Source: Azadirachta indica (lineage: Eukaryota; Streptophyta; Magnoliopsida; Sapindales; Meliaceae). Taken from it: DNA of 64,000 nucleotides. The translations under genes and the position numbers were made by a program. Location of the stretch: NCBI GenBank assembly GCA_022749755.1, contig CM040444.1, positions 13,044,274-13,108,273 of the forward strand. Direction: 5' to 3'. Shown in pieces: positions 11,989 through 21,127 of the stretch (position 1 is the first letter of the stretch; each line of letters opens with the position of its first letter). The notes under the pieces are model-generated. The model saw only the letters and a list, made by a program, of their open reading frames with translations. It had not been told where the DNA came from and made no database searches.

Positions 11989-14900
11989 TTTTGCTCTGAA
12001 CTTTGTATGCTATTCTCTCTGCAGATTCTGGTACAGCAGATAAAGTCTGTACTTCCAATGCTGAAGTAACGCATAAGCTCTGCATTAGCTTCTGCTGCAA
12101 AGCAACATGCAAGCTATGGAGAAATCACAGAATCAAAGGCATGTATAATTTGTTTGTTAAGGGTGTCATTGCAACAGAGTTATTATCATTGGTCTAGCAA
12201 TTCATGTATTCTTCTAAGTTTCAGAGTCTCAAGTTTTATACCAGGCAGAAAAGATACTTACATCTGCACTTTAGTCCTTGTTAAAGTTTCTCTTTTGTTG
12301 TCACTTGCTTGGGGTTCATAAAAAGTTATGTACTTACCAGCAGAGTCTAAGGCATGTATAATTTCAGTTTATTTGTTTGGGAGCTCCTTTCAATTTGATT
12401 TGGTCCTGTGCTGGTTTATTACTCTTAAATTTAGCTGTCTTTTTGATCTAATAGTATTTGAGCAAGTTGATTTTGAGTATAGGTGACTGTTAGTAAACAA
12501 AGTGTTAGTTGCTTTGGATCCAAATATTATGTGTTTGAGACACTGTGGATATGTATAAGTATTGCGAATTACAAGAAAAAAAATTATTTACCAAGTAATG
12601 ATACAACCCTGTTGTCTCTTCCACGTGCACTTCATGATGTTGCAAATGCTCAAGAAACTTTCCTGCTTTAGGTAGACCTTGGTGCCTGAAATGGTAGAGT
12701 ACAAATATGTTGGTCAATCTAGTCTGTTTGAACATATTTCTTTTCAATGTTTATCTGAATGTACATGTGCAGAGTAAATTAATGATGAAACCAATTATTT
12801 TGAAATATCCATCAACAATGAGACATATGCTTCTATGCTTCTGTGCATTTTATAATTTCATACTAATACTTCTCTTGAAGTTCTATGAAGTAATAGAACA
12901 TGGATATCATGGGGATGTAAGTGTTTGACTAACTTTTCGTCATAGCAGGTTGCTCTGTGGCATGGTTGGATTTCCATGAGAGTGGAAAGTGAAAGGAATG
13001 CAGGACTTTCTTTATGTTTTGTTTATACATGGTATTGCAAGTCACTGAAAAGTTAAAGCTGGAGAGAAGTTTAGGTAGTCTGTTGCTTCTTTTTATAAAG
13101 AAGAGTGGGTTGACTCTAGCTGGCAATTCTTATAAGATTAAGTTGGATGGATCGAGCCACTGCTAATAGATACTTTTTATTGTTCTACTTCTCAAAGTGC
13201 CATTAACTGTGGGTCTAATGCAACTGGTCCTAGATCTGCACTATTTTTAAAAGAGGTAGGTTTTCTTTGTTTCTTTGCTTTAAGTTTTGATAAATGTCTT
13301 CTAGCTATAAGGTTCATATATGATGAGAGGGTAGTGTACATGCAATATTTGCATTATTATGTCACCATCATATGCAATCGCAAAATTCCAGATAGTATTG
13401 TTTGTCTTCAGATTAGCCATCGGTGCCTGGTGGATGAACTGCAACGCTTTCCTGTTCTTAGAAGTATGGATGAAGTCATAGGGTACTTTTTGCGAGAAGG
13501 CCTTGAGCCCTCTGAAACAATGATTGGGCACATTATTGATAAGGAGGTATGTGAGTCGCGATGAGATCACATTGCTCCATATAGCTAAACTTCAAGATGT
13601 AAATGGTGCATTGCTTTCTAATCGATAAAACTTGGCAAACACCCAACAACTTATTTTTTCACTAATACTCTATTTAACTAATTGGTGATTAAGCTGTTCT
13701 ACCGCCTTACTATGATTGGAAAAATTTGCTTGTTTTCACTTTTTTTGCCAATTGAAAACTGTATTTTACTTTTGGTTAGGTTCACACCATGGGGTCTATT
13801 TGCCTGTCTCTGATTTCTCTACTCAAGTCAAAACAACAATGGAAATCCAAATTCTTGATTTATGTCTCACTTGTGGACTTCTAGTATTCTCCTTATCTGC
13901 AATGTTAATTTCTTATTTTTGTTTCTCTGGCAGACATCGTATCTGGTGTTTGAAATAAGATAGTTTTTTCCCCTTTAAGAGTTCTACATGATTTTCACTT
14001 TCCTGAAAACATTCTGCATAACTGTTGTGACTGTAGGAACATAGATTTTAATGGTGTTTACACATCTTTTCAGTAATTTCCCTGGCTTTTTAATTTTTCT
14101 TTTAATGAAATTGTCAGTTTTGATCTGCTTGTTTCTTGGAACTAATCTCTGTTTTTCAAGATACCAAGAGATTTACAATATAACTAAAATTTTGCAGATG
14201 GACTATATATATACTTCCTATCCTAATTTTATCATTGGGAAACAAAGCTGTACAGACCGCATTGCAACAGATTACGTCTTCTAAAGTTACTTTGCTATAT
14301 AGCCAGGCAGAAGGTAATTCTGTTGTGCATCAACATTTTTGTCACTATTATCGTTGTATATTCTGCTATTTTCTTGTTCGGTCACAATTAATTTTTTACC
14401 TTTTGCTTCTACCCATTTTCTTTTTTGGATAATTAGGATGGTATGGAACCTGATAAGGCACCAAACTCAGAGAAAAACTTAAAGTCTCAAGCTATACTTG
14501 CAAGACAAGTTAATGGAATTCTTGCTGATCAGGCATAAAAAAAGTTTCTTTTTGCTGGGCAAACAAGAATCCTCTCTGTCTCTCTCTCAAATATTTCATT
14601 AGTTTTGGTTGTCCTTATTGCTATACAGCTGGTGAAGCAAGTTAAAAATCTCAGTAATCTTTCACTTTTAATTTGTCTAATGACTTATGCCTCGGATGGC
14701 TTACATGGAGTTCGGCCTGTTGGAGATGAAAAAGTTGCACCGGCTGGTAATAATGTTAGTTGAAAGAAGTCACTTTCAACATTGTCTTGATCATAACAGC
14801 ATTAGATTATAAGATGTGAACAGTATTATGATTAATCAGGAAATACAAGTGGTTCATCTTGAGGGATTTCATCAATATTTGGCTGGAATGATAACCATGC

Positions 14901-16050
14901 TTCTGCTGCTAAACAGACCACTGCAAACAAGCCATATAGTGAACCTATCCCCAGCATGGAGAATGCTTTCTCTATGATCGTTAAGTTTGGAGCTTTATGC
15001 ATATGCCTTCTGCTTAAGTTTCCTGTCTACCGATTGTTTTCTCTTCCGATTTCCTGTACCTATGTTGACACAAATCATTGATTGTGATGGTACTTAATCA
15101 GTGTCCCCGTTCAAGCAGAAAAACAAACTCATTTTCTAGTGTACAGTGGTGATGAATTCATGTGGATTGACTCTGTACGCATCAATGAAACATGACATTC
15201 GATAAATGCCCATGCACTCCAGTGGTGGTTGTTCTTTCTATTGAATTACTATAGCCATTTCACCCAGTTGTAATATTCCTTTGAAGTTAACCAGTATTAA
15301 AATAGATTTGTCGGGATGTTAAAAGGGTTTGGTTAACAGCCAGCCCACATGTGTAATATTAAATCTTCTTTCATTTGCTCAGCAAGAGGCAACTGAAAGT
15401 CACCATCATTGTTTAATCTCTTTGACTCCTGTTTACTATTTACTTTTTATCTATGGGTGGGAAATTCCATCTGTTCATTCTATGCAATCAAATGACTAGA
15501 TTCTAAAGTCAAAAAGTAGTATTTTATCTTATCAACTCACCAACGGAATTCGTTATAAACAGGGGTAAAAAGATTTTTAAGTTGAAATATCCTACCATTT
15601 GCTACTCTCACTTTGCTAGTAAAGCCAGGATTATTACTCGTGTCTGGAATTTTGCAATATAAGCTGGCATGGCATCAGTGCATTATGCTTTTTAATTGCT
15701 TGTTCATTATGAATCCCTAGGGTGGTGTATTGTCAACAGTAATGATGCATAACCATGTCGTTTGTAATGTATTCTGATGATAGTGTTTTGTGAAACTGAC
15801 CCAAAATTCAATACTTTATTTAAATAATGATTATCTCTGTCTTCTTCAACGATTTATGTATCCAGGTGAACCATACAAAACATGAGCTGCACAGTGTCTT
15901 GATTAAAAAGCTTTACAGGTGAATTCTATTTTAGTTGAATCTTCCTTCCATTACCACATTTCCCAAACCCCAAAAGCACCTCTTCTTCTTTCAACTTTTA
16001 AGTTGTCTTATGATCCAAAACAGAGAAAACCTGTTTGAAGAGATGCAACT
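11989..16050 (+). pseudogene. DRP3-type dynamin-related protein pseudogene (stalk and GED exons only)
   Basis: Exon-like blocks in correct gene order match plant DRP3A/DRP3B as I recall them: 12025..12138 (LVQQIKSVLPMLK then RISSAL..GEITESK), 13412..13546 (ISHRCLVDELQRFPVL and EPSETMIGHIID), 14198..14313 (MDYI.TS.PNF block), 14437..14532 (DGMEPDKAP and ILARQVNGI), 14708..14745 (VRPVGDEKVAPAG), 14840..about 14980 (ISSIFG and KPYSEPIPSMENAFSMI), 15866..15918 (VNHTKHELHSVLIKKLYR) and 16024..16048 (ENLFEEM). Damage: TAA after LPMLK, a one-base frameshift inside the MDYI exon, TGA at 14860..14862 in place of Trp, eroded splice sites (before 14708, after 14532) and no GTPase-domain exons. DRP3 proteins divide mitochondria and peroxisomes; this copy cannot make one. 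A fragment of an RPP1 gene sits between its first two blocks. Confidence 0.85.
12355..12765 (+). pseudogene. RPP1 fragment: last codons and 3' UTR, inside dynamin pseudogene copy 1
   Basis: From the tail codons (tttcagtttatttg, equivalent to the FSLFD end of RPP1) to about 12765 the sequence follows the 3' UTR and flank of the RPP1 ORF at 20364..20728. Shared landmarks are tttggtcctgtgctggttta, gtttgagacac/atac, cacgtgcacttc and tatgttggtcaatctagtct. The stop codon is lost and the rest of the ORF is deleted, so this is a non-coding relic. The deletion joins sequence equivalent to about 19110 with about 20364 of the other copy, near a shared atgtata-ttt stretch. Confidence 0.8.
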
Positions 16051-16368
16051 ATAATCTGACTTATCAAGCTTTGGTTGTTTGATAGAATTGTAAATGTGTC
16101 CTCAGCTTAAATGTGTTTGGATTTTGACGGAGGACAGTAAAATTTTATTTAAATTAGTATAGCTAAAAAGAACAGAAATAATAACAATTTATTGTATTTT
16201 TTCAAACAGTGAAATGGGTTAACCTACAAAATTAATAAAATGTAAACCTTTTTCTTTCTCTATTAAATTAATTAAAAATAAATAATTAAAGACAAAACAA
16301 TTTTAGATTTGCAGTTAAATTATGACCGTTAGGGCGCCAAAATCTTTGACCAACGGCTCCGTATCCTC

Positions 16369-16375
16369 TATTTAA
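16369..16375 (+). promoter_or_regulatory. Probable TATA box of the B3 gene
   Basis: TATTTAA lies about 190 bp upstream of the B3 ATG at 16566. A TTGACC W-box core (about 16347-16352) lies just upstream, and cttactgggaa occurs twice between about 16387 and 16408. Position and sequence fit a plant core promoter; no transcript data support it. Confidence 0.45.
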
Positions 16376-16504
16376 GTCTACTCAACTTACTGGGAAACTT
16401 ACTGGGAAGTAATCCCTGTTCTCTTAGGACACGAAAGCTTCTGAGTTTCTTAAATCCCCTTCGCTCTGAGAAATATACATTTCCCACAATAACTCTACTC
16501 AACT

Positions 16505-16529
16505 TCTTGCTTGCTTGCTTGCTTGCTTA
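16505..16529 (+). repeat. (TTGC)n microsatellite in B3 gene leader
   Basis: About six tandem TTGC units lie roughly 40 bp before the B3 start codon, so they probably form part of its 5' UTR and may vary in length between alleles. Confidence 0.85.
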
Positions 16530-16565
16530 TTACTGTGCTCTGCGTGCTCGTAGAAAGAAAGAAGG

Positions 16566-17336
16566 ATGGTGAATTTTTACGATGATAGTGGGTCTTTTCA
16601 CTGGATTCTGAGAGAAGCGGAAGCTTTGGCAGTCGAAGCTCTGTTGATTCTGAGTGAAGAAGTTGTAACATTAACGGACAACCTGGGCTTTCATGTACCC
16701 AGAAGAAGGAGGTCCGCTGTCACCGGAAAGTTGCCCGGAATACCCGCTGATATGCCTCCGCTGCCGCCTCTAGTTCTTAACAAGACGAAGAAGATTACTC
16801 TGAAGAGATGCTTTGAGCAGACTCAAAACAGAGGCAAGGAAGAAGAAGAAGAAGTGATCAGAAAGCCCCAAAAAAGACAGAAGAAGAAGAAGGGTAACAA
16901 TGATGAACAAGAACAAGTTCCTGACATGCCTGAATTGTTCAGGAATCGAATTGAAGAGGAGAATGGTACGGATATTGTTCTGGTGATTCAGAAACATATC
17001 ACAGCCTCTGATTTAAAGAAAAATCTGAATCGTTTGTCAATACCGAAGGATCAAATAAGGGCTGATGATTTTGTTAACGAAGAGGAGAATAAGATTCTTG
17101 AAGGAAAAGACCCCATTAAGGTTTTACTGATACCTCCGTCTCTGAAGGAGAATGTGACGTTGGATTTGAAGAGGTGGACGATGAATAATACGTTCAGTTA
17201 CAACCTGATCGATAAATGGTACTCTTGTGTTGTGGATGATGCAGATAACAGGCTGGAGATAGGTTCCCTGGTACAACTATGGAGGTTCAGGAAAAACATT
17301 ACAGATTTATGTTTTGCTCTAGTTAAGGTAGAATAG
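16566..17336 (+). CDS. B3 domain-containing protein, DUF313 type, intronless
   Basis: A single open frame of 256 aa starts at the ATG at 16566 after a plausible leader and TATA box. Residues about 1-110 are acidic or basic low-complexity sequence with a nuclear-localisation-like KPQKRQKKKKG cluster. From about residue 115 to the end (PELFRNRIEEENGTDIVLVI through LVQLWRFRKN) it resembles the plant-specific DUF313 branch of the B3 DNA-binding superfamily; blocks such as KQLxxSDLKxNLNRLSIP and WYSCVVDDADNRL..GSLVQLW fit. Such proteins are presumed nuclear DNA-binding factors, mostly uncharacterised. Its 3' end and flank are copied at 11145 and 20728, marking this gene as a participant in local rearrangements. 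The intact frame suggests it may still be expressed. Confidence 0.8.
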   Translation: MVNFYDDSGSFHWILREAEALAVEALLILSEEVVTLTDNLGFHVPRRRRSAVTGKLPGIPADMPPLPPLVLNKTKKITLKRCFEQTQNRGKEEEEEVIRKPQKRQKKKKGNNDEQEQVPDMPELFRNRIEEENGTDIVLVIQKHITASDLKKNLNRLSIPKDQIRADDFVNEEENKILEGKDPIKVLLIPPSLKENVTLDLKRWTMNNTFSYNLIDKWYSCVVDDADNRLEIGSLVQLWRFRKNITDLCFALVKVE

Positions 17337-17930
17337 GGTTCAAAGGCAGAAACAGAGTGCAGTCTCAGTGATGATGATCGAGTCTGAAGCTTTGAAGCGG
17401 GGGAACTCTTGAAATTGCTGAAATAGGATCAACTGAATTGTATATAATTGAGATGATATGTAGTATTTGCAGACACATATACGCATGTAAATGTTAAATT
17501 TTGAAATCAATAATATTTTTTCAAGGTTCTATGTACATACTTTGAGAGTCATGTAGAGCAGTTGATTTGAAACAGAGTATTATTGTAAATAAAATTGAAA
17601 ATCCGTCATTATATTTTTTTACAAATTTGTTTTTCATACGGTATTAAATGATGATTTTAGTTTTAACTATCGATATTTTAATGTATCAGAGATTTTTTTT
17701 TTTTGATTTTATGTTTTTTTAATCAATAATTTAGGTTAGATAATAACTTTTTGGGGCTTGATTTTAGATATTTTATAAAATATTTTTCACATTATTTTTG
17801 AAGTCAACGCAAATTTCCACGAAAAGTCAAAGGGAAGTTTTGGGTCGAAACAAAGAGGATTCAATTTCGATATAAGAGCACCCCCAACAGTTTCCCAAAT
17901 CCGACTCTTTGTTATCAGAGCACCCCTCAA

Positions 17931-18827
17931 ATGACAATGAACAACAGGACCGCCGACGAGCAAGAATCCACCAACAGCAAGCGTTTGCTTTCAGGCGAGG
18001 TCTCCGCTCGAATTTCCGACAAGAACAATAAGAAAACCAGAGACTTGCCCAATTTGTCAGAATGTCAAGCGTGTGGATTCCGAATCGATTCCTGTAGTAA
18101 TACTGGTAATAACAAAATTCAAATTCTATATAGCGAACGGCGCATTGTTCTACTTTGCAACAAATGTCATTATCGCGTCGAGTCTTCTCAAATTTGCTCT
18201 TATTGTTTTAAGGAAACAAGCGGAGATTTCTTTTTAACGTGTTGCCAATGTACACGGTGTGTTCATAAAAACTGCTTTCTGAAGTGTAAAAATTTTGCCC
18301 CTTGGTCATATTCTGGTTGTTCTATGGAATATTCGATTTGTGTGGATTGTTGGCTACCTAAATCGATGATGAAAAGGCGGGGATTTTTGAGTTTGGGAAA
18401 AAATGGTACCAATTGTGCGAATTTGGGAAATTCAAATTCTAGGGTTTTGAATGCTGGTGGAAATTGTGTTGTGGAGAGAAAGATTCTGGTGGCTGTGAGG
18501 GCTAGGGGGATGGTGGAGAGGAAAGCAGTGATGGAAGAGGGGGCGATAGAGATGGAGAGTAAGGCATTGGATATGGGGTTGGAGAGGGATGCGGGTGGTG
18601 AAAATGGTAAAAAGGTTGCTGTTGATGAAGCAAAGTTGGCATTTCAGTTGCACAGGACTATGAATAGCTCACCTAGAATTTCCAAGAATTTGTGGGCGGT
18701 GGATTCTATTTGTTCTTGTGCGCTGAAGAAGAGGGGTTGTGATGGTGCTTTGGTGCTTGTAGGGTCAGAGATTTTTGCTCTGAACTTTGTATGCTATTCT
18801 CTCTGGAGATTCTGGTACAGCACATAA
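17931..18827 (+). CDS. Cys-rich RING/FYVE/PHD-like zinc-finger protein with rearranged 3' end
   Basis: An open frame of 298 aa from the ATG at 17931. Paired cysteines at about 45/48, 76/79, 89/92, 104-110 (CCQCTRC), H112/C115/C119 and 137/140 outline a treble PHD/RING-like zinc-binding region, in a context (SECQACGFRID, RIVLLCNKC, SQICSYCF) that I recall from plant proteins annotated RING/FYVE/PHD-type. A second conserved-looking block is LAFQLHRTMNSSPRISKNL (about 236-254). From about residue 281 (nt 18773) the DNA becomes homologous to the dynamin pseudogene intron/exon at 11989, so the last 18 or so residues are foreign and the original C-terminus is missing. Related proteins seem longer. 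It may be a 3'-truncated gene or pseudogene; the function is unknown. Confidence 0.6.
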   Translation: MTMNNRTADEQESTNSKRLLSGEVSARISDKNNKKTRDLPNLSECQACGFRIDSCSNTGNNKIQILYSERRIVLLCNKCHYRVESSQICSYCFKETSGDFFLTCCQCTRCVHKNCFLKCKNFAPWSYSGCSMEYSICVDCWLPKSMMKRRGFLSLGKNGTNCANLGNSNSRVLNAGGNCVVERKILVAVRARGMVERKAVMEEGAIEMESKALDMGLERDAGGENGKKVAVDEAKLAFQLHRTMNSSPRISKNLWAVDSICSCALKKRGCDGALVLVGSEIFALNFVCYSLWRFWYST

Positions 18828-19450
18828 CATCTGTACTTCCAACGTTGAAGTCATGCAGAAGCTCTGTACAAGTTTCTGCTGCAAAGGAACATGCGAGCTG
18901 TGGAGAAATCACAGAATCAAAAGCAGGTATGATTTGTTTGTTAAGAGTGTCATTGCAAGATAGTTATTATCATTTGTCTAGCAATTCGTGTATTCTTCGA
19001 AGTTACAGAGTCTCCAGTTTTGTCCAAGGCAGAAAAGATACATCTGTAATTTACTCCTTGTTGAGGTTTCTCTGTTGTTTGTCACTTGCTTGAGGTTCAT
19101 AGAAAGTTATTTTCTTCCTCATGTATATAATTTCCCTTGACTTTGAAAATGAGTTGAATATGCTTTCTAAATACTCTGAAGCATATGAATGCCTACTTTA
19201 TCATTCAGATTTTTTCTCAGGAGATTCTTCCTTTCTTTATTAGATGTTGTGAACCATGACTTCTATCTTATGTATTTCTGCAAAATTGCTTTATGCTTAA
19301 TCTTCATCTGTGATACTGTATATTTTCGTTCTGGGAGCAGCATTTTCTTCAATGGCAGAGGAAAAAAATGAAGAAATGTCAAAATCTGAACTTTCTGGTG
19401 GGGCATGCATTCACTATATTTTTCAATCAATCTTTGTGAAGAGTTTAGAG
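18773..19450 (+). pseudogene. Second DRP3-type dynamin fragment (two exons)
   Basis: Two exon-like blocks are recognisable. One is at 18809..18926 (LVQHITSVLPTLKS.. to GEITESKAG, followed by a good donor gtatg). The other is at 19341..19450 (FSSMAEEKNEEMS, SELSGG and IHYIFQSIFVKSLE, followed by gtggtg). The first matches 12025..12138 of the other copy; the second is absent from that copy. The GTPase exons, the linking exon and everything downstream are missing, so it cannot code for a dynamin. The upstream acceptor of the first block is altered from gcag to ggag relative to copy 1. Confidence 0.8.
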
Positions 19451-20056
19451 GTGGTGACTACAATATCCGTGTGTATGGATAGTTTTTGTTTTATTGGATA
19501 TTGAGTTTTACACTCATGTTGGAGGTGAATTATACTGTTTTTTGACATTATTCATTGTTTCTATTATGACTGATTTTTTAACTATCCTATAGGTTGTCTT
19601 TGTAATCTGAATTCACATAATCTGAATATTCTTCCGAGTTAGGCGGTAATGAAAGCTCAAGATACTTGACATTACACTGTGAACATATTTACCGTAAAGC
19701 ATATGCAATAGACTTCCGACGTATGAATTCTTCTAAGAATGCATTCAGGGTAAAGAAGAGTATACTTCATGTTTTGGGTTCCCCACAGGTGAGGGAGGAA
19801 GAAGAAAGGGAACAAGAGCAGAGGCTCAGAGAAATTTTATGCATCGAAACTAGGTATGCTACATTTTACAAAATCTTCCCTGTTCTGTTGGATAAAAGGG
19901 AAGTGGTAGATTGTTCCCTTGCAATTGGAAATGCAAAAGCAATTACTCAGTAATCTCCTAAGTTCTAAATTATTTATCAATTAGAGCATTGCTTAGAAGT
20001 GGGGCAGAAAAGGACACAAAGCAGTCAGTGGCAGATCTCATTTCCTGAGTTAAACG
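19451..20056. other. Spacer before RPP1 with an unassigned 95-codon open frame
   Basis: A plus-strand frame at about 19666..19953 contains a Glu/Arg-rich stretch (REEEEREQEQRLREIL), preceded by cacag as at a splice acceptor. I do not recognise a family, and it is not part of DRP3 or of P1 as known to me. The 5' flank of RPP1 follows. Confidence 0.3.
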
Positions 20057-20380
20057 ATGTCGGCTGGAGAGCTTGCTTGCAATTACGCTTGTTTGATCCT
20101 CCATGATGATGGCATCCCCATTACTGCAGAGAAGATTGCACAAGTGGTGAAGGCAGCCAATGTGACTGTTGAATCTTACTGGCCTAGCTTGTTTGCTAAG
20201 CTTGCTGAAAAGAGAAACATGGATGATCTTATTACAAATGTGGGTTCTGGCTGTGGAGCTGCTGTAGCTGTTGCTGCCCCTGCTGGAAGTGCTGGTGGAG
20301 CTGCTGCAGATGCTACTACTCCACCTCAGGAGAAGAAGGAAGAAAGTGATGAAGATATGGGTTTCAGCTTATTTGATTAG
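20057..20380 (+). CDS. RPP1: 60S acidic ribosomal protein P1, intronless (probable retrocopy)
   Basis: A complete 107-aa frame beginning [18 protein letters not shown]. It has the helical N-terminal dimerisation domain, an Ala/Gly-rich hinge ([18 protein letters not shown]) and the invariant acidic tail [13 protein letters not shown] that contacts elongation factors. P1 pairs with P2 on the P0 stalk of the 60S subunit. Length is close to the usual 110-113 aa. There are no introns, whereas plant P1 genes as I recall are interrupted, and the gene sits between pieces of a dynamin pseudogene; both points suggest retroposition. The frame shows no damage. Substitutions at conserved N-terminal sites (Cys in ACNYACL) may indicate relaxed constraint. 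Its 3' UTR is duplicated at 12370..12765. Confidence 0.85.
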   Translation: MSAGELACNYACLILHDDGIPITAEKIAQVVKAANVTVESYWPSLFAKLAEKRNMDDLITNVGSGCGAAVAVAAPAGSAGGAAADATTPPQEKKEESDEDMGFSLFD

Positions 20381-20727
20381 GAGCCCCTTTCAATGTGATT
20401 TGGTCCTGTGCTGGTTTATTACTCTTGAATTTAGCTGTCTTTTTGAGTGATAGTGTTTGAGCGAGTTGAATTTGAGTATAGCTAAGGTGACTGCGAGTGA
20501 AACAAAGTGTTAGTTGTTTTGGTTCCAACTATTATGTGTTTGAGATACTTATATACCATTTATTGATACAACCGTACCCTCTGTTGCACGTGCACTTCGT
20601 GACGTAGCAAATGCTCAAGAAAACTTTCGTACATTAAATGGGCCTTGATGCCTGAAATTGTAAGTACAAATATGTTGGTCAATCTAGTCTGTTTGAACAT
20701 AATTCTTTTCAATGTTGATCTGAATGT

Positions 20728-20905
20728 TCAGGAAAAACATTACATTACAGATTTATGTTTTGCTTTAGTTAAGGTAGGATAGAATAAGAAGGCGGCGTAA
20801 ACAGAGTACAGTATCGGTGATGATGATTGGGACAAATTAATTGCATATAATTGAGGTGAAATGTGATATTTGCAGACATGCTCCTGTAAAAGATAAATTT
20901 TGAAA
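20728..20905 (+). pseudogene. Third copy of the B3 gene 3' end (shortened)
   Basis: Begins at ttcaggaaaaac exactly like the B3 gene at 17286, with a small attac duplication. It continues through gatttatgttttgct and tgatgatgat to tttgcagacat, with deletions relative to 11145 and 17290. It starts immediately after the RPP1 3' flank, so it marks a rearrangement junction. Confidence 0.8.
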
Positions 20906-21127
20906 TGCATTTATATTTCATTAAGGGCATTTCATGAGACTGCTACCTCTTTGTTTTCAGCCTCAGTACAGAAGATGGAAGAAATTCATTAACTATTGCT
21001 CTTATTATGTACAAAAAATTTGGTTCCAACTATTGAAACATTAAGCTGAACAAAAAGACCATCAAATCTGAAAAAAAAAAAAAAAAGAATATAGAACTGT
21101 AAAATAGACTTTGGAGTGAATGATTAT

